Source: Paenibacillus sp. MZ04-78.2 (GTDB lineage: Bacteria > Bacillota > Bacilli > Paenibacillales > NBRC-103111). Taken from it: 64,000 nucleotides of DNA. Below the pieces are notes generated by a model. That model was not told the DNA's origin, searched no databases, and saw nothing but the letters and a program-made list of their open reading frames with translations. How positions within the stretch are numbered: position 1 is the first letter of the stretch; the number at the start of each line of letters is the position of its first letter. Shown one piece after another: positions 8,812 through 17,894 of the stretch. The position numbers and the translations under genes are program-made. The stretch spans positions 1-64,000 of the forward strand of contig NZ_JANAVJ010000013.1 of the NCBI RefSeq assembly GCF_024213375.1, written 5' to 3'.

Positions 8812-9711
8812 GTGGAACTGCAGCAGCTTCGCTATTTTCAAACCGTAGCTCGATTGGAGCACATGACGCAGGCGGCCGAGGAATTAAACATTACACAGCC
8901 CGCACTCAGCAGAACGATCTCCCGATTGGAAGAAGATATCGGCGTTCCCCTATTTGAACGAAAGGGCCGTCATATTCGGCTTAATCGATATGGTGAAATT
9001 TTTCTTGCCCATCTGGAGCGGTCGTTTCTGGAGTTGGATCAAGCCAAGAAGAAAATCAATGACATGGCACAGTTAGAAAATCTCTCAGTCTCCATTGCTA
9101 CCACGAACGTCAGTATATTTCCGAGTCTGGTATCATCTTTTCTGCGCCAATACCCGGATATCCGGATACGTCAATATTTGCGAAGCGACATCAATATGTA
9201 CCAATTGCTGGAGCAAGGCGAGATCGACATGTGCATTTCTTCCGAGCCTATAGAAGGCCCTGATATCCAATGGGACCCTTTATTTTCGGAAGAATTACTA
9301 TTGCTCGTGCCAAGAGAAGAACGCTTTGTTCATCGTCAGGAAATACGATTGATTGAAGTTGCCGGCGAAAGATTTATTAGCAGCAACACCCGTTACGATT
9401 CGTCCGATTGGTTAGAAAAGCTTTGTCGGCAAGCCGGTTTTGCTCCGAAAATTTCGTTTGAGGGAAATGATTCCGTTGCCATTGGGGAAATGGTCAGTCT
9501 CGGTCTGGGCATCTCATTTATCCCAGAGCATCTTTGGGAAAAGTTTTCTGAAATCTTGAAGGACCGACTTCATGTTCTGAAAATTACGGAGCCCCACTGT
9601 ACGATGACTACCGGTATATCAAGAATAACGAACCGGTATATGCCTACCGCCGCGGATACCTTTTATAGCTTCGCGATTCATCGCACATGGGATCAAGAGG
9701 AAGGATTTTGA
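8812..9711 (+). CDS. LysR-family transcriptional regulator
   Basis: A 299-residue LysR regulator. The N-terminal winged helix-turn-helix is LRYFQTVARLEHMTQAAEEL followed by NITQPALSRTISRLEEDIG; the remaining two thirds is the periplasmic-binding-like effector domain. I prefer the GTG at 8812 (VELQQLRYF, the usual LysR start) over the ATG at 8797, which falls inside the inverted repeat. Its divergent arrangement with the CYP102 gene suggests control of fatty-acid hydroxylation, in the same way that B. subtilis and B. megaterium P450 fusions have adjacent regulators, though of other families. The effector is unknown. Confidence 0.88.
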   Translation: MELQQLRYFQTVARLEHMTQAAEELNITQPALSRTISRLEEDIGVPLFERKGRHIRLNRYGEIFLAHLERSFLELDQAKKKINDMAQLENLSVSIATTNVSIFPSLVSSFLRQYPDIRIRQYLRSDINMYQLLEQGEIDMCISSEPIEGPDIQWDPLFSEELLLLVPREERFVHRQEIRLIEVAGERFISSNTRYDSSDWLEKLCRQAGFAPKISFEGNDSVAIGEMVSLGLGISFIPEHLWEKFSEILKDRLHVLKITEPHCTMTTGISRITNRYMPTAADTFYSFAIHRTWDQEEGF

Positions 9712-9714
9712 TGG

Positions 9715-9994
9715 TTAATTCCAGTTGCTTTCAGGAGTAACAGCTACAGCAGCCGGTGCATCATTCCAATAAGCCAAAAATAATTTCCAACCGGGGCGGT
9801 GCAGTAAACCTATGCTTCAAGGATTCGTTCGCCAGGATTCATTTCTAGCTGAAATGCTCTATCCCTTTCGCGGTAGAAATTCATAATTTCCTCTAGCCTG
9901 TCCAAGTCTTCCCGTGAGAAGCCTTTTACTGAGACTGTTCTATCCGTTTAGAACAGTTGTTCGTTTAATACTGGCAATCTCAATTTCCGACACT
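9715..9994 (-). pseudogene. Decayed GNAT acetyltransferase
   Basis: The minus strand has three successive fragments in different frames that align in order with a GNAT-family protein: a GTG start near 9994 with VSEIEIASIKRTTVLNG; then RTVSVKGFSREDLDRLEEIM continuing NFYRERDRAFQLEMNPGE; then LHRPGWKLFLAYWNDAPAAV ending VTPESNWN and a stop. The FY..R...QLEMNPGE and GW..FLAYWNDAPAAVA blocks are typical of the middle of this family (substrate lobe, then the pantetheine-side strand). The gap between the last two fragments and the missing C-terminal half show deletions, not just frameshifts. Confidence 0.55.
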
Positions 9995-10033
9995 TCCTTT
10001 CAATTGAATTTTTCTTCAACGGAAAGCCCGAGA

Positions 10034-10078
10034 GGACTGCTTTCCTAAACAGAGCTTGTTCTGCTTAAGAGGCAGTCC
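10034..10078. repeat. Nested inverted repeat in the gap before the DUF4272 gene
   Basis: GGACTGC and GCAGTCC enclose an inner CAGA/TCTG stem. It lies 20 bases downstream of the DUF4272 stop codon on the minus strand, so it may act in 3'-end formation, but there is no T run after it. Function unknown. Confidence 0.35.
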
Positions 10079-10098
10079 CTTATATTTCCACCTTGATT

Positions 10099-11280
10099 CT
10101 AGGTATCCATTGAAATATGGTCCCACTCTTCGTCCCGGTAGCCTATCATCCAGAACAATCCCCTGCGCCTTTCGATGACGATACTTTCGTCCATTCCGGC
10201 AGGCGCTTCTTTTCCTTCGTTGATCCGATTATTGACGCATGCCCAATGAAGCCGATAAATTTTGTCAGCCTCGTCCAACACTTCTTCCTTGCTGCGCATT
10301 GCGGTTTTGAGCAAGAACTGCTCGAACGTTTCGCAGCTGGAGACGACCTCAATCGCATAGTCACAATCGCATGTTTGATCGGGAAAATCAAGTGTCTCCA
10401 CAAGACCCAGTGCCCAGATAAGCGTCCAGTACGCTTCATACTGCCAGGAAATATTGATCGCCTCATCCATAACCGGCTCTTCATCCTGCAATAGCTTTCT
10501 TTCGTTCTCCGTGAGGTATTCTTCCACGCCAAATTTTTGCAGCATGTCGGTGAAAAACTCTCTCGACCCCTGAATATCTTCACCTTGCGCTACGTCGCAA
10601 GCGAATTGGATGACGATTAATACGGTGACAGCTCTTCTTGCGATGTCTTCTTTTGCTTTAAACTTGCATTGTTCTAAGGGCGGAAGCTGCGGCAGCCAGC
10701 TAATAAACGGAATACCCATTTCATTCAAATAAGCGATGTTCTTGTTCTTTCTCTGTTCGCCTTCCTTGGATGTGATCTCAGGTCCGAGTATCTTTCTTGT
10801 GCAGCCAAGAGGCCTGAAGTCAGACGAGCCCGATTTCCCGTCGGGATACACAATAACATCTCCCGCTTGGTCAAGCAAAATGCCGTTCGGCAAAAAGCCG
10901 ATTCCTCCAACGATTCGCGATAGCAGCGCCGTAAATAATGGCATCTGCTCGTCGGTGATGTCCTTCTCCATTTCGATGGCAAGCATCGTATTTAGTACGG
11001 ATATTTGCGTCATGACCAAAGCTTTCAGCTTCTCGTCTTCAAAAGGAATGCGTTCATAAAACCCCATCATCCCGGGAATGTTTTGATCGAAATAATCGGG
11101 ATTTGTATCCTCGGACGCGACTCTTATCGTCATTTTATGCTTGCCGAACAGCGTTTTGGATTTGAGAGCATAATCATTCTCGTCTCTCTTGATTTCATAG
11201 CCTTTTCCAAAAACTTCTGATATGATATTTTCAATATCATGGATATCGTTCCTGGAAGCGAATATCGTAAAATGTTTCAA
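10099..11280 (-). CDS. DUF4272 domain protein
   Basis: A 393-residue soluble protein. The C-terminal half has the DUF4272 pattern: ...ARRAVTVLIVIQFACDVA, EAYWTLIWALG and the terminal IYRLHWACVNNR...ERRRGLFWMIGY. The N-terminal 150 residues begin MKHFTIFASRNDIHDIENII and have no family I recognise. DUF4272 proteins are widespread, often next to immunity or toxin-related genes, and lack an assigned activity. The ATG at 11280 has GAGGAGGAACTCTTTT-like spacing (GAGGA upstream). Monocistronic, divergent from the acetyltransferase at 11427. Confidence 0.8.
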   Translation of the reverse strand: MKHFTIFASRNDIHDIENIISEVFGKGYEIKRDENDYALKSKTLFGKHKMTIRVASEDTNPDYFDQNIPGMMGFYERIPFEDEKLKALVMTQISVLNTMLAIEMEKDITDEQMPLFTALLSRIVGGIGFLPNGILLDQAGDVIVYPDGKSGSSDFRPLGCTRKILGPEITSKEGEQRKNKNIAYLNEMGIPFISWLPQLPPLEQCKFKAKEDIARRAVTVLIVIQFACDVAQGEDIQGSREFFTDMLQKFGVEEYLTENERKLLQDEEPVMDEAINISWQYEAYWTLIWALGLVETLDFPDQTCDCDYAIEVVSSCETFEQFLLKTAMRSKEEVLDEADKIYRLHWACVNNRINEGKEAPAGMDESIVIERRRGLFWMIGYRDEEWDHISMDT

Positions 11281-11426
11281 AAGAGTTCCTCCTCAAAACC
11301 ATCATTTTCCTACTGTTTGAATTTACTCTATTAGAGTATCAAGTGCAATAGAAATTAACCGTTTTTTGGTTATTGTTGCGGAGTGAACTTTATAAAGTTA
11401 TCGGCATACAAAAAGGGGAATCGAAC

Positions 11427-12074
11427 ATGACAGTAGCACCTATAACCATTGAACCTATGCAGGCCCAATATAATCGACAGGTTGGTCAGTTACTTGTTCA
11501 CGGGTTTGGCGGAAAATTTAAAAACCTGACGAAGATGAACGATGGCGATCTTGGTCTTTTTTTCGAACAGCTTTTTGATAATTCTCCCACTGATCCGTCA
11601 AGTCAACGAATGGTCGCCCTGCAGGAGGGAGAAGTTATCGGCACCATATCCATCAAATGGAGTTCCGAATCCGGTACGGAGCATAAACCAAAGAAAAAGT
11701 TTCCTTCCATGAAGAGCTTCAAAGGGTTTAGAAAATGGATATTGTTTAAAATGTTGATCGGGTTATATTTTTTTGAAGACCATAGACTAGAGGCCGGAGA
11801 ATGTTATATTTCAGACGTTGTTGTCCATCCGGACCATCGAAGCAAGGGTGTTGGCAAGCTGCTAATGCAGTGGGCCCAAGATTTTGTGCAAACGGAGCCA
11901 GAGCTGGATAGGCTAAGTCTGTACGTCTCGGGCAAAAACCCGCGGGCGAAGCATCTATACGAACGGTTATCCTTCCATACTCATTTAGAATCGAATAGTT
12001 TAATATGGCAACTTTTATTCAAAGAGAAGAAATGGGCTTTTATGGTGATGAAGTTTTCAAAAGAGAAATGTTAA
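11427..12074 (+). CDS. GNAT-family N-acetyltransferase
   Basis: A 215-residue acetyltransferase. The acetyl-CoA binding motif A is clear: VVVHPDHRSKGVGKLLMQWA preceded by CYISDV, and motif B follows (LSLYVSGKNPRAKHLYERL). The N-terminal region includes a basic, poorly conserved insert (KPKKKFPSMKSFKGFRKWIL). I place the start at the ATG at 11427 behind AAGGGGAATCGAAC; upstream in-frame codons have no ribosome binding site. The substrate is not predictable. Confidence 0.85.
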   Translation: MTVAPITIEPMQAQYNRQVGQLLVHGFGGKFKNLTKMNDGDLGLFFEQLFDNSPTDPSSQRMVALQEGEVIGTISIKWSSESGTEHKPKKKFPSMKSFKGFRKWILFKMLIGLYFFEDHRLEAGECYISDVVVHPDHRSKGVGKLLMQWAQDFVQTEPELDRLSLYVSGKNPRAKHLYERLSFHTHLESNSLIWQLLFKEKKWAFMVMKFSKEKC

Positions 12075-12125
12075 AAAAGAAGGAAATTTGACAGGTACAC
12101 CCAAGTAGTCCCGCCAACAAAACGC

Positions 12126-12159
12126 AAAAAAGCGAATCCGTCATCCGATTCGCTTTTTT
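12126..12159. terminator. Bidirectional terminator between GNAT and cotS-like genes
   Basis: A perfect 13-bp stem (AAAAAAGCGAATC / GATTCGCTTTTTT) with an 8-base loop gives T6 on either strand. The cotS-like stop codon lies within the loop side, so the hairpin overlaps the end of that gene. Confidence 0.9.
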
Positions 12160-13160
12160 GCGTAAGCGTCCAATTTCTTGAACATAGCCTTTCTTTTACG
12201 CTCATCTGCAAGAAACCTTGGAAAATCACGTTCTATTTCTAATTTCTCTTTAGGGGTTTTCTGATCGTAATGTACAATAAGCTTGCAGATTCCCCTTGGA
12301 AAACGGAGCCAAATTTTCAGCATTTGATAATCTGATGTTGTTAACTTGAATACCTTCTGATAACCATCCAGGATCGATTTGACGATGGAAAAATTCCAAC
12401 CATGATCTTTACAGGAATTAAAGATCATCCGGTATAGATCATACGCGCGTAAATCCAAGCGAAGTGTTTCAAAGTCAATGAGGTACATTCCATTGGGGGA
12501 TCGAATAATATTAGTCGGACCGCAATCCCCATGGCATAATGTTGCCTTTGTTTTACGACAAATCGATCTATAATCGCTGTTTCTCAATGATCGCAAAGAA
12601 GCTTTCCCCATCTGTAAAATTTCTTTGCCATGGGCTTGCAGCATACCGTCCAGAGGGCTGCGAAATCCGTTTCGTTTAGCTTTACGAAATGCTTTTTGCA
12701 GCACCTTTTGTTCATTTTGCAGGTAGCTATACCATTTTCCAATCATATTATTTTTTCCGGCTTTAGGTATCGTTATTTTTTTTCCGGTCCGATGGAATCT
12801 TGCGAGAAGGAATCCACAAGCCTTCATTTGGGATCTCGACTTGGGTGAAGGCCAACTTCCCTTCAACCAGGGATGTAGTACGAATGGTGGACTATGACGG
12901 AACCATTTGACAAAAAGGTGCTTTCCCGAGTATTTTCTCGGATTTCGCCATACGATCCGCGGAAAACCATGCCTACGGAGTCGTCCCAATGTTTTATCGA
13001 TCCAGCGGAGTCGAGTTGGCGGGTAAGGCATTCGTTTTAAACAGTATACTTTTCCTTTCGTTGTTACAACCTGATACACCCCGTTTTGAATAATCTTCAT
13101 ACGCCTGACCCGTATTCCAAACTTTCTGGAAAGTCCTTTCACCTCTCGGTTGGGTCTCAT
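12141..13160 (-). CDS. cotS: CotS-family spore coat kinase-like protein
   Basis: A 339-residue, strongly basic protein of the CotS/YsxE family (aminoglycoside-phosphotransferase fold) found in the inner spore coat. Kinase-like blocks are kept: GKVYCLKRM (ATP-site Lys), CHGDCGPTNII (catalytic loop) and MYLIDFETL (metal Asp). In B. subtilis cotSA, a glycosyltransferase gene, sits directly upstream of cotS; the same pairing occurs here with the broken glycosyltransferase gene 56 bases upstream. The start at 13160 has AGAAGGGGATG at correct spacing; an earlier Met lies before that site. Whether the protein is an active kinase is unknown. Confidence 0.8.
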   Translation of the reverse strand: MRPNREVKGLSRKFGIRVRRMKIIQNGVYQVVTTKGKVYCLKRMPYPPTRLRWIDKTLGRLRRHGFPRIVWRNPRKYSGKHLFVKWFRHSPPFVLHPWLKGSWPSPKSRSQMKACGFLLARFHRTGKKITIPKAGKNNMIGKWYSYLQNEQKVLQKAFRKAKRNGFRSPLDGMLQAHGKEILQMGKASLRSLRNSDYRSICRKTKATLCHGDCGPTNIIRSPNGMYLIDFETLRLDLRAYDLYRMIFNSCKDHGWNFSIVKSILDGYQKVFKLTTSDYQMLKIWLRFPRGICKLIVHYDQKTPKEKLEIERDFPRFLADERKRKAMFKKLDAYAKKRIG

Positions 13161-13215
13161 GGAAATACATCCCCTTCTAATCATTGAAATCGAATTACTT
13201 TTACCTTAATTGGAC

Positions 13216-14317
13216 TTACTTGACTAGTTTTTTATATTGGTCAGCGATACGAGGCCATCTATAGCGAGAAGCTAACTTTCGCCCGGCAATCACTCGTTTG
13301 CGGGTGACAGATGGGTTGCTCCACATTTTTTCGATGGCGGACGCAATCGCTCGACTCTTCGCTTTGGGAATCACTTGCGCCACACTGCTGTTCACAATTT
13401 CGGAAAGTCCGCCAGATCGGGTCGCAATTAAGGGTACCCCGCTGGCAAGAGCTTCAAGCGCTACCAGGCCAAACGATTCTTCCAAAATGCTGGGCATAAC
13501 AACCGCACCGTAAGAAGCATACCGTTTTTGTACCTGTCTTTGTTTGCGAAACCCATGCCAACGAACATCAGACTGAATATTCAATCTCTTGACGAGTAAC
13601 TTCAGACGCCTGAAATAAATTTTATTTCCTTTTCCGATCACATGTAGCTTGACTTTTTTATTTTTGTGCTTCAATAAGGCGATCGCTTGAAGAAGCGGCT
13701 CTATTCCCTTTGACGGAACCAGCCTTCCAACAAACAAAAGACGGGAGCGTGGCGCACGAGTCTTGGATGTAAGCGCATTAACTCCATGCTTGATAATAAT
13801 CGTTTTTTTTGCGCAAAATGGGTATAACTTCTTCAGTTTTGCAAGCTCCCAGCGGCTCGGAACAACGATCCGATTTGCAACCTTGAGCAGCTGCACCTGC
13901 TGATTTATCCTCCTTCGCTTCTGGCTTTTAGGCCCTGTTTCCAGATCGACCAAAGAATGACACGTATAAATGACGGGTGTTTTATATTTTTTACGAAAAT
14001 ATTTCGCCAGATCAGTAAACTGTAAGCTGAATATGAATACAATCGGGATTTAAGTAACCCCGTTTATTCATCCAACGATGAATTGCAGAGGGTTTATACT
14101 TTCTCAGGGCTCTCTTGGGAAAACGAATAATTCTCAAATTGCCTCTCCTCGTTACATTGTACCGAGGATATCGGTTTTTACTGAGAACAGTAGCATAAAC
14201 CCCTTTTCTTGTTAAATGCTTCGTCAAGTTCGTTGCTGCTGTTCCCAGACCGCCGATGATATAGGGTTCATATTCAGTCGTCAAAATCCACCATGAACGC
14301 TGTGATGATTTCTTCAA
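13216..14317 (-). pseudogene. CotSA-like family 4 glycosyltransferase, frameshifted
   Basis: Two open frames together make one GT4 (GT-B fold) glycosyltransferase. The first (14317-14012, TTG start behind AGGAGGGTGCAGAC) gives the N-terminal domain with YEPYIIGGLGTAATNLTKHL and ends prematurely at CIHIQLTVY. The second frame is open from about 14025 and continues FTDLAKYFRKKYKTPVIYTC into the C-terminal domain with RLLFVGRLVPSKGIEPLL and the EESFGLVALEALASG motif. The join needs two extra bases at about 14028, turning IHI-Q into the expected IHIHSLQF. Next to cotS it is most likely the cotSA equivalent. Real inactivation or an assembly error; the remaining sequence is well preserved. Confidence 0.75.
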
Positions 14318-14566
14318 GTCTGCACCCTCCTATACGTTTGCTGTTCAAAGCATTATATGCTTTAAGAATTTTTATGTATGGGCAACTCATCCAAGTCGAG
14401 TGCTTTAGAATAATTTCTCCCCTTTTGATAAAAAGTTCTCCCTTCTTTCGGGTGCGGAACATCCCATATAATAGGAAGTAATCCTTATAGCGGAAAGGAG
14501 GATGCTTTAGGTACCGAACGATTGGAAGGAGGGCATGCCGAAGATCGTCGTTTACGACGAGGTTAT

Positions 14567-14582
14567 TTGTAAGCGCTTTATA
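14567..14582. promoter_or_regulatory. cre-like (CcpA) site upstream of chitinase gene
   Basis: The sequence TTGTAAGCGCTTTATA contains the symmetric core AAGCGCTT and matches the catabolite-responsive element consensus at nearly all conserved positions. It lies about 65 bases before the chitinase start, as expected for glucose repression of a chitin-degrading enzyme. Inference from sequence. Confidence 0.55.
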
Positions 14583-14646
14583 AATGGTTCGATTTCAACT
14601 ACCAATCCAGTAAGGAGGCTCAACGGATGAACTTCCATCATCCCCT

Positions 14647-16188
14647 TTGTATGCACGCCTGCGCCCCCGTCTGCTGTTAGGGCTCATTACCTCGCTCATC
14701 ATCTCGCTATTTTCCGTGATTGCGTCCCCTCTCCCCTCTGCCGCGGCTCCCGCCGGAGGCTATAAGATCGTCGGCTATTGGCACAACTTCGACAACGGCT
14801 CTGGCTTTATCCGGCTGCGCGACGTATCTTCGGATTTCGACGTGATTAACGTTTCGTTCGCGGAGCCGACCAGCAGCAGTGGCGGTGTGATCGGCTTCAC
14901 CCCCTATAACTACACCGAAGCCGACTTCAAAGCCGACGTTGCGTATCTGCAGAGCAAGGGCAAGAAGGTCGTCATCTCCATCGGCGGCGCGAACGGGCAA
15001 GTGCAGTTGGCGACTACGGCCGCCCGCGATGCGTTCGTCAGCTCGGTGACGGGCATCATCGAGAAATACGGGTTCGACGGACTCGATGTCGACTTCGAGG
15101 GACATTCGCTCTATTTGAACGCCGGCGATTCCGACTTCCGCCATCCGACGACGCCTGTCATCGTTAACCTGATCGATGCGCTCAAGTCGTTGAACAGCCA
15201 TTTCGGCACGGACAAATTCATTCTGACCATGGCCCCGGAGACATTCTTCGTCCAGCTCGGCTATTCGTTCTACGGCGGAAGCTGCGTCAGCTGCGATTCG
15301 CGCGCCGGCGCTTACCTGCCCGTGATCTACGCGACGCGCGACATTCTGGACTGGCTCCAAGTGCAAAATTACAACTCCGGCCCGATCATCGGCCTCGACG
15401 ACCAGTACCACACGATGGGCAGCGCCGATTTTCACGTCGCCATGGCCGATATGCTGTTGACCGGGTTCCCCGTGAACAAGAAAGCCGACCTGTTCTTCCC
15501 GCCGCTGCGTCAGGAGCAGGTGCTGCTTGGCTTGCCGGCGAACGGCAATGCGGGTGGCGGCTTTACACCGGTTGCCGAAGTGCATAAGGCGCTCGATGCG
15601 CTCGTGAAGGGCCAGCAGCTTAGCTCCTACCAAACGCGGGGCAGCGCAACCGGCTACCCGAACTTTGGCGGTCTGATGACGTGGTCGATCAACTGGGATA
15701 AATTCAATCAATTCGAGTTTTCTACAAAGCACCGCGCCTATTTGAACGCCTTGAACCCGCCGGCCCCGGATACGCAAGCTCCGACGGCTCCGGCCAATTT
15801 GGTATCGACCGGCAAAACCGCGACCAGCGTCTCCCTGTCCTGGAACGCTTCGACTGACAATGTCGGCGTGACCGGTTACACGGTCGCCTACGGCTCCTCG
15901 CAGGTGAACGTGACAGGAACGAGCACAACCATACAGAGTCTGAAGCCGAACACCAGCTATACGTTCTCGGTGACGGCCAAAGATGCCGCCGGCAACGTCT
16001 CGCCTGCCGCCGTACTTACGGTGACGACGGACGCACCGTCAGGCGCTCAGCCATGGGCTCCCGGAACCGCGTATAAAATCGGCGATGAGGTTACGTACAC
16101 AGGCAAAACCTATGTGTGCCGCCAAAACCACACTTCGCTGCAAGGCTGGGAACCGCCCAACGTTGCGGCGCTGTGGCAATTGAAGTAG
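14647..16188 (+). CDS. Secreted GH18 chitinase with FnIII and chitin-binding domains
   Basis: A 513-residue exported endo-type chitinase. Residues 1-34 are a signal peptide (basic n-region RLRPR, hydrophobic core, SAAAPA cleavage area). The GH18 barrel (about 40-345) carries the catalytic FDGLDVDFEG motif whose last Glu is the acid/base, plus the SIGGANG strand. A fibronectin type III domain (about 375-460) and a C-terminal CBM5/12-type chitin-binding domain (WAPGTAYKIGDEVTYTGKTY) follow. The best ribosome binding site (AAGGAGG at 14611-14617) leads to an ATG at 14627 in another frame, which stops after 17 codons; the chitinase frame begins only at a TTG at 14647 without a site of its own. 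One missing base in the CCCCTTT run would join them. Confidence 0.85.
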   Translation: MYARLRPRLLLGLITSLIISLFSVIASPLPSAAAPAGGYKIVGYWHNFDNGSGFIRLRDVSSDFDVINVSFAEPTSSSGGVIGFTPYNYTEADFKADVAYLQSKGKKVVISIGGANGQVQLATTAARDAFVSSVTGIIEKYGFDGLDVDFEGHSLYLNAGDSDFRHPTTPVIVNLIDALKSLNSHFGTDKFILTMAPETFFVQLGYSFYGGSCVSCDSRAGAYLPVIYATRDILDWLQVQNYNSGPIIGLDDQYHTMGSADFHVAMADMLLTGFPVNKKADLFFPPLRQEQVLLGLPANGNAGGGFTPVAEVHKALDALVKGQQLSSYQTRGSATGYPNFGGLMTWSINWDKFNQFEFSTKHRAYLNALNPPAPDTQAPTAPANLVSTGKTATSVSLSWNASTDNVGVTGYTVAYGSSQVNVTGTSTTIQSLKPNTSYTFSVTAKDAAGNVSPAAVLTVTTDAPSGAQPWAPGTAYKIGDEVTYTGKTYVCRQNHTSLQGWEPPNVAALWQLK

Positions 16189-16251
16189 TTCGAGCGCCCA
16201 GCAGCAACATCTAGCAGATCGTGTTCTGCTGTGCCCTACTCTAATGATAGA

Positions 16252-16276
16252 AGCCGTAGAAGTCTCTTCTACGGCT
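16252..16276. terminator. Strong hairpin between convergent chitinase and nuclease genes
   Basis: A perfect 11-bp stem (AGCCGTAGAAG / CTTCTACGGCT) with a three-base loop. Neither side has a pronounced T run, so it may be a weak terminator or transcript-stabilising hairpin. Confidence 0.55.
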
Positions 16277-16303
16277 CTTCGTATGGCTTCTGTTCCTCCG
16301 GTG

Positions 16304-16741
16304 TTATTTCACGATAAATTTTACTCTGGTGCCGTCCGAGTAGTTGGAAAGCTTATTTCCTACCCAGCTTCCCGCCCCGCGGTTGTCGGACGGACTTATG
16401 TATCGAATATCCGACCCTGCTCCCCCTTCCAAGCACATCGCCATCGGCCATTCATCCCGATCGTAACCTTTCTTCGGCGGATAGCCTTTCAAAGCTTCTT
16501 TACGCCGCTCACGGGTACCGTCGCGCTCGATGGTACATACATCGGATTGGCCAGCTGCAATGGCATCTTTAATATGCGCTCCTGTTTCGGGGTAGCGGTC
16601 TTTCGGAAAAACAAGAATGTAGTCGTAAGATGATGCCGCGAAAGAAACGTTATTCGAGCCTGCAACCGGAAATAGACTAGCAAGTAAAACTAAGATGAGG
16701 AATAAAATCGAAAATAGCGCCTTACCCTGCTTCTTAATCAT
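16304..16741 (-). CDS. Secreted NucA/NucB-family DNase
   Basis: A 145-residue exported nuclease of the NucB/DNA-entry nuclease family. A signal peptide with a long hydrophobic core covers residues 1-36. The active-site region is complete: [15 protein letters not shown], then [20 protein letters not shown], containing the conserved Asp-Glu and Asn residues of the fold. The B. subtilis homologue NucB is released late in sporulation and degrades extracellular DNA and biofilm. The start at 16741 has GGAGGTAATCGA upstream. Single gene with its own promoter; convergent with the chitinase gene. Confidence 0.88.
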   Translation of the reverse strand: MIKKQGKALFSILFLILVLLASLFPVAGSNNVSFAASSYDYILVFPKDRYPETGAHIKDAIAAGQSDVCTIERDGTRERRKEALKGYPPKKGYDRDEWPMAMCLEGGAGSDIRYISPSDNRGAGSWVGNKLSNYSDGTRVKFIVK

Positions 16742-16864
16742 TCGATTACCTCCATATATCATATTTGGAATATTATTCCTATATCATTGTATTTGAAAAT
16801 GCGTTACTTCTCAATAGATTTGTGTCAAGTTTTTTCTATAACTTTTGTAAAGACGATAGGACCG

Positions 16865-16905
16865 AAAAAAACCCAGATCTTCTTCTTGGCAGAAGTAGAC
16901 CTGGG
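16865..16905 (-). terminator. Terminator of the TrxR-like gene
   Basis: Imperfect stem built from CCCAG/CTGGG and TCTTCT/AGAAGTAGA, followed on the minus strand by seven T residues, about 60 bases after the stop codon of the flavoprotein gene. Confidence 0.75.
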
Positions 16906-16966
16906 CTTCTCTCCGTCTGTACGGGGAAATGTATAGCTTTATGATGGGCTGCGAACCAAGCGGTTA

Positions 16967-17872
16967 TTATCCGAAATCTTCCTCCGTCAAGTCCAAATTA
17001 ACGGCCATAGCCGCGCTGCTGCCGTCGGCTGCGGAATAAACTACTTGGGAAGGCATGATATACGAAGCGTCTCCTGCGGCATATAAACCGGGTACCGAGG
17101 TTCTTCCCCCTGCACTGGTCTTGATCCCGCCATTGTCCAACCTTTCGCAGCCCAGACGTTCTCCGAACGGTACGGCCGGCACAAATTTCGGCACTATGAA
17201 GCCGCCAGTTCTCGACAATTCCGTTCCATCCGCAAAACGAACTTGTTCAAGCTTCCCGTTGTGGCCGATGAAAGCCGTGACAGGCTGTTCCGTCACCACG
17301 ATTCCCCTGGATTCAAGCCGTGTTTTTTGCTCGTCCGACAGCGACGGGCGGCCGTGCGTGCAGACGACCAAATCCTTGGTCCAATTGGTGAGAATCTGGG
17401 CTGTATGAAAAATGGTCGGGGATTCGGAAACCACGATAAGCGGTTGATCCTGCATTTCCCAGCCATCGCAATAAGGGCAATTAAACAGGCTTTTCCCATA
17501 CAGCGAATAAAAACCGTCGATTTCGGGAAATACTTCCTTTACCCCCGTCGCTAAGATCACCTTACGCGCTTGGACGAGAAGGCCGGACGAACCCAGCACT
17601 TCGAACAATCCCGATTCATTTTTGCGAAGATCGACCGCCTCGGTTTGCAGGTGCTTGACAGACGGATAACGCAGAACCTCCTCATAAGCTATGCGGCGGA
17701 ACTCGGCTGGCGTCACGCCGTCTCTCGTAATAAAGCCGTGAGACGCATGTGTAACGGCATTTCGGGGCTTGTTGTTATCGATGATAGCCACGTTTCGCCT
17801 TGCCCTGCCAAGCACGAGGGCTGCGTTCAACCCGGCGGGTCCACCGCCAATAATAGCGCAATCGTAAATCAT
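16967..17872 (-). CDS. Thioredoxin-reductase-like NAD(P)/FAD disulfide oxidoreductase
   Basis: A 301-residue flavoprotein of the thioredoxin reductase fold. The FAD-binding GGGPAGLNAAL, the redox-active CPYCDGW motif (CxxC at about residue 130) and the C-terminal GLYAAGDAS block are present. The NAD(P)-binding segment VVSESPT lacks the usual GxGxxA/G pattern, as in BdrA-like and other low-molecular-weight TrxR paralogues that use unusual reductants. The start at 17872 follows GGAGG at 11 bases; the frame is open much further upstream but there is no ribosome binding site there. Its neighbour upstream is an Rrf2 regulator with two Cys, suggesting redox-controlled expression. Confidence 0.85.
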   Translation of the reverse strand: MIYDCAIIGGGPAGLNAALVLGRARRNVAIIDNNKPRNAVTHASHGFITRDGVTPAEFRRIAYEEVLRYPSVKHLQTEAVDLRKNESGLFEVLGSSGLLVQARKVILATGVKEVFPEIDGFYSLYGKSLFNCPYCDGWEMQDQPLIVVSESPTIFHTAQILTNWTKDLVVCTHGRPSLSDEQKTRLESRGIVVTEQPVTAFIGHNGKLEQVRFADGTELSRTGGFIVPKFVPAVPFGERLGCERLDNGGIKTSAGGRTSVPGLYAAGDASYIMPSQVVYSAADGSSAAMAVNLDLTEEDFG

Positions 17873-17894
17873 GATGATCATCTCCTCCAAATCA

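Noticed and set aside
14274-14462. 62-codon minus-strand frame upstream of the glycosyltransferase gene
   Set aside because: It overlaps the N-terminus of the glycosyltransferase in another frame, and its codons have no ribosome binding site or recognisable pattern.
14707-15777. Long open frame of 356 codons opposite the chitinase gene
   Set aside because: It is antisense to a clear GH18 gene, has low-complexity Arg/Val/Ala composition typical of GC-rich shadows, and no ribosome binding site.
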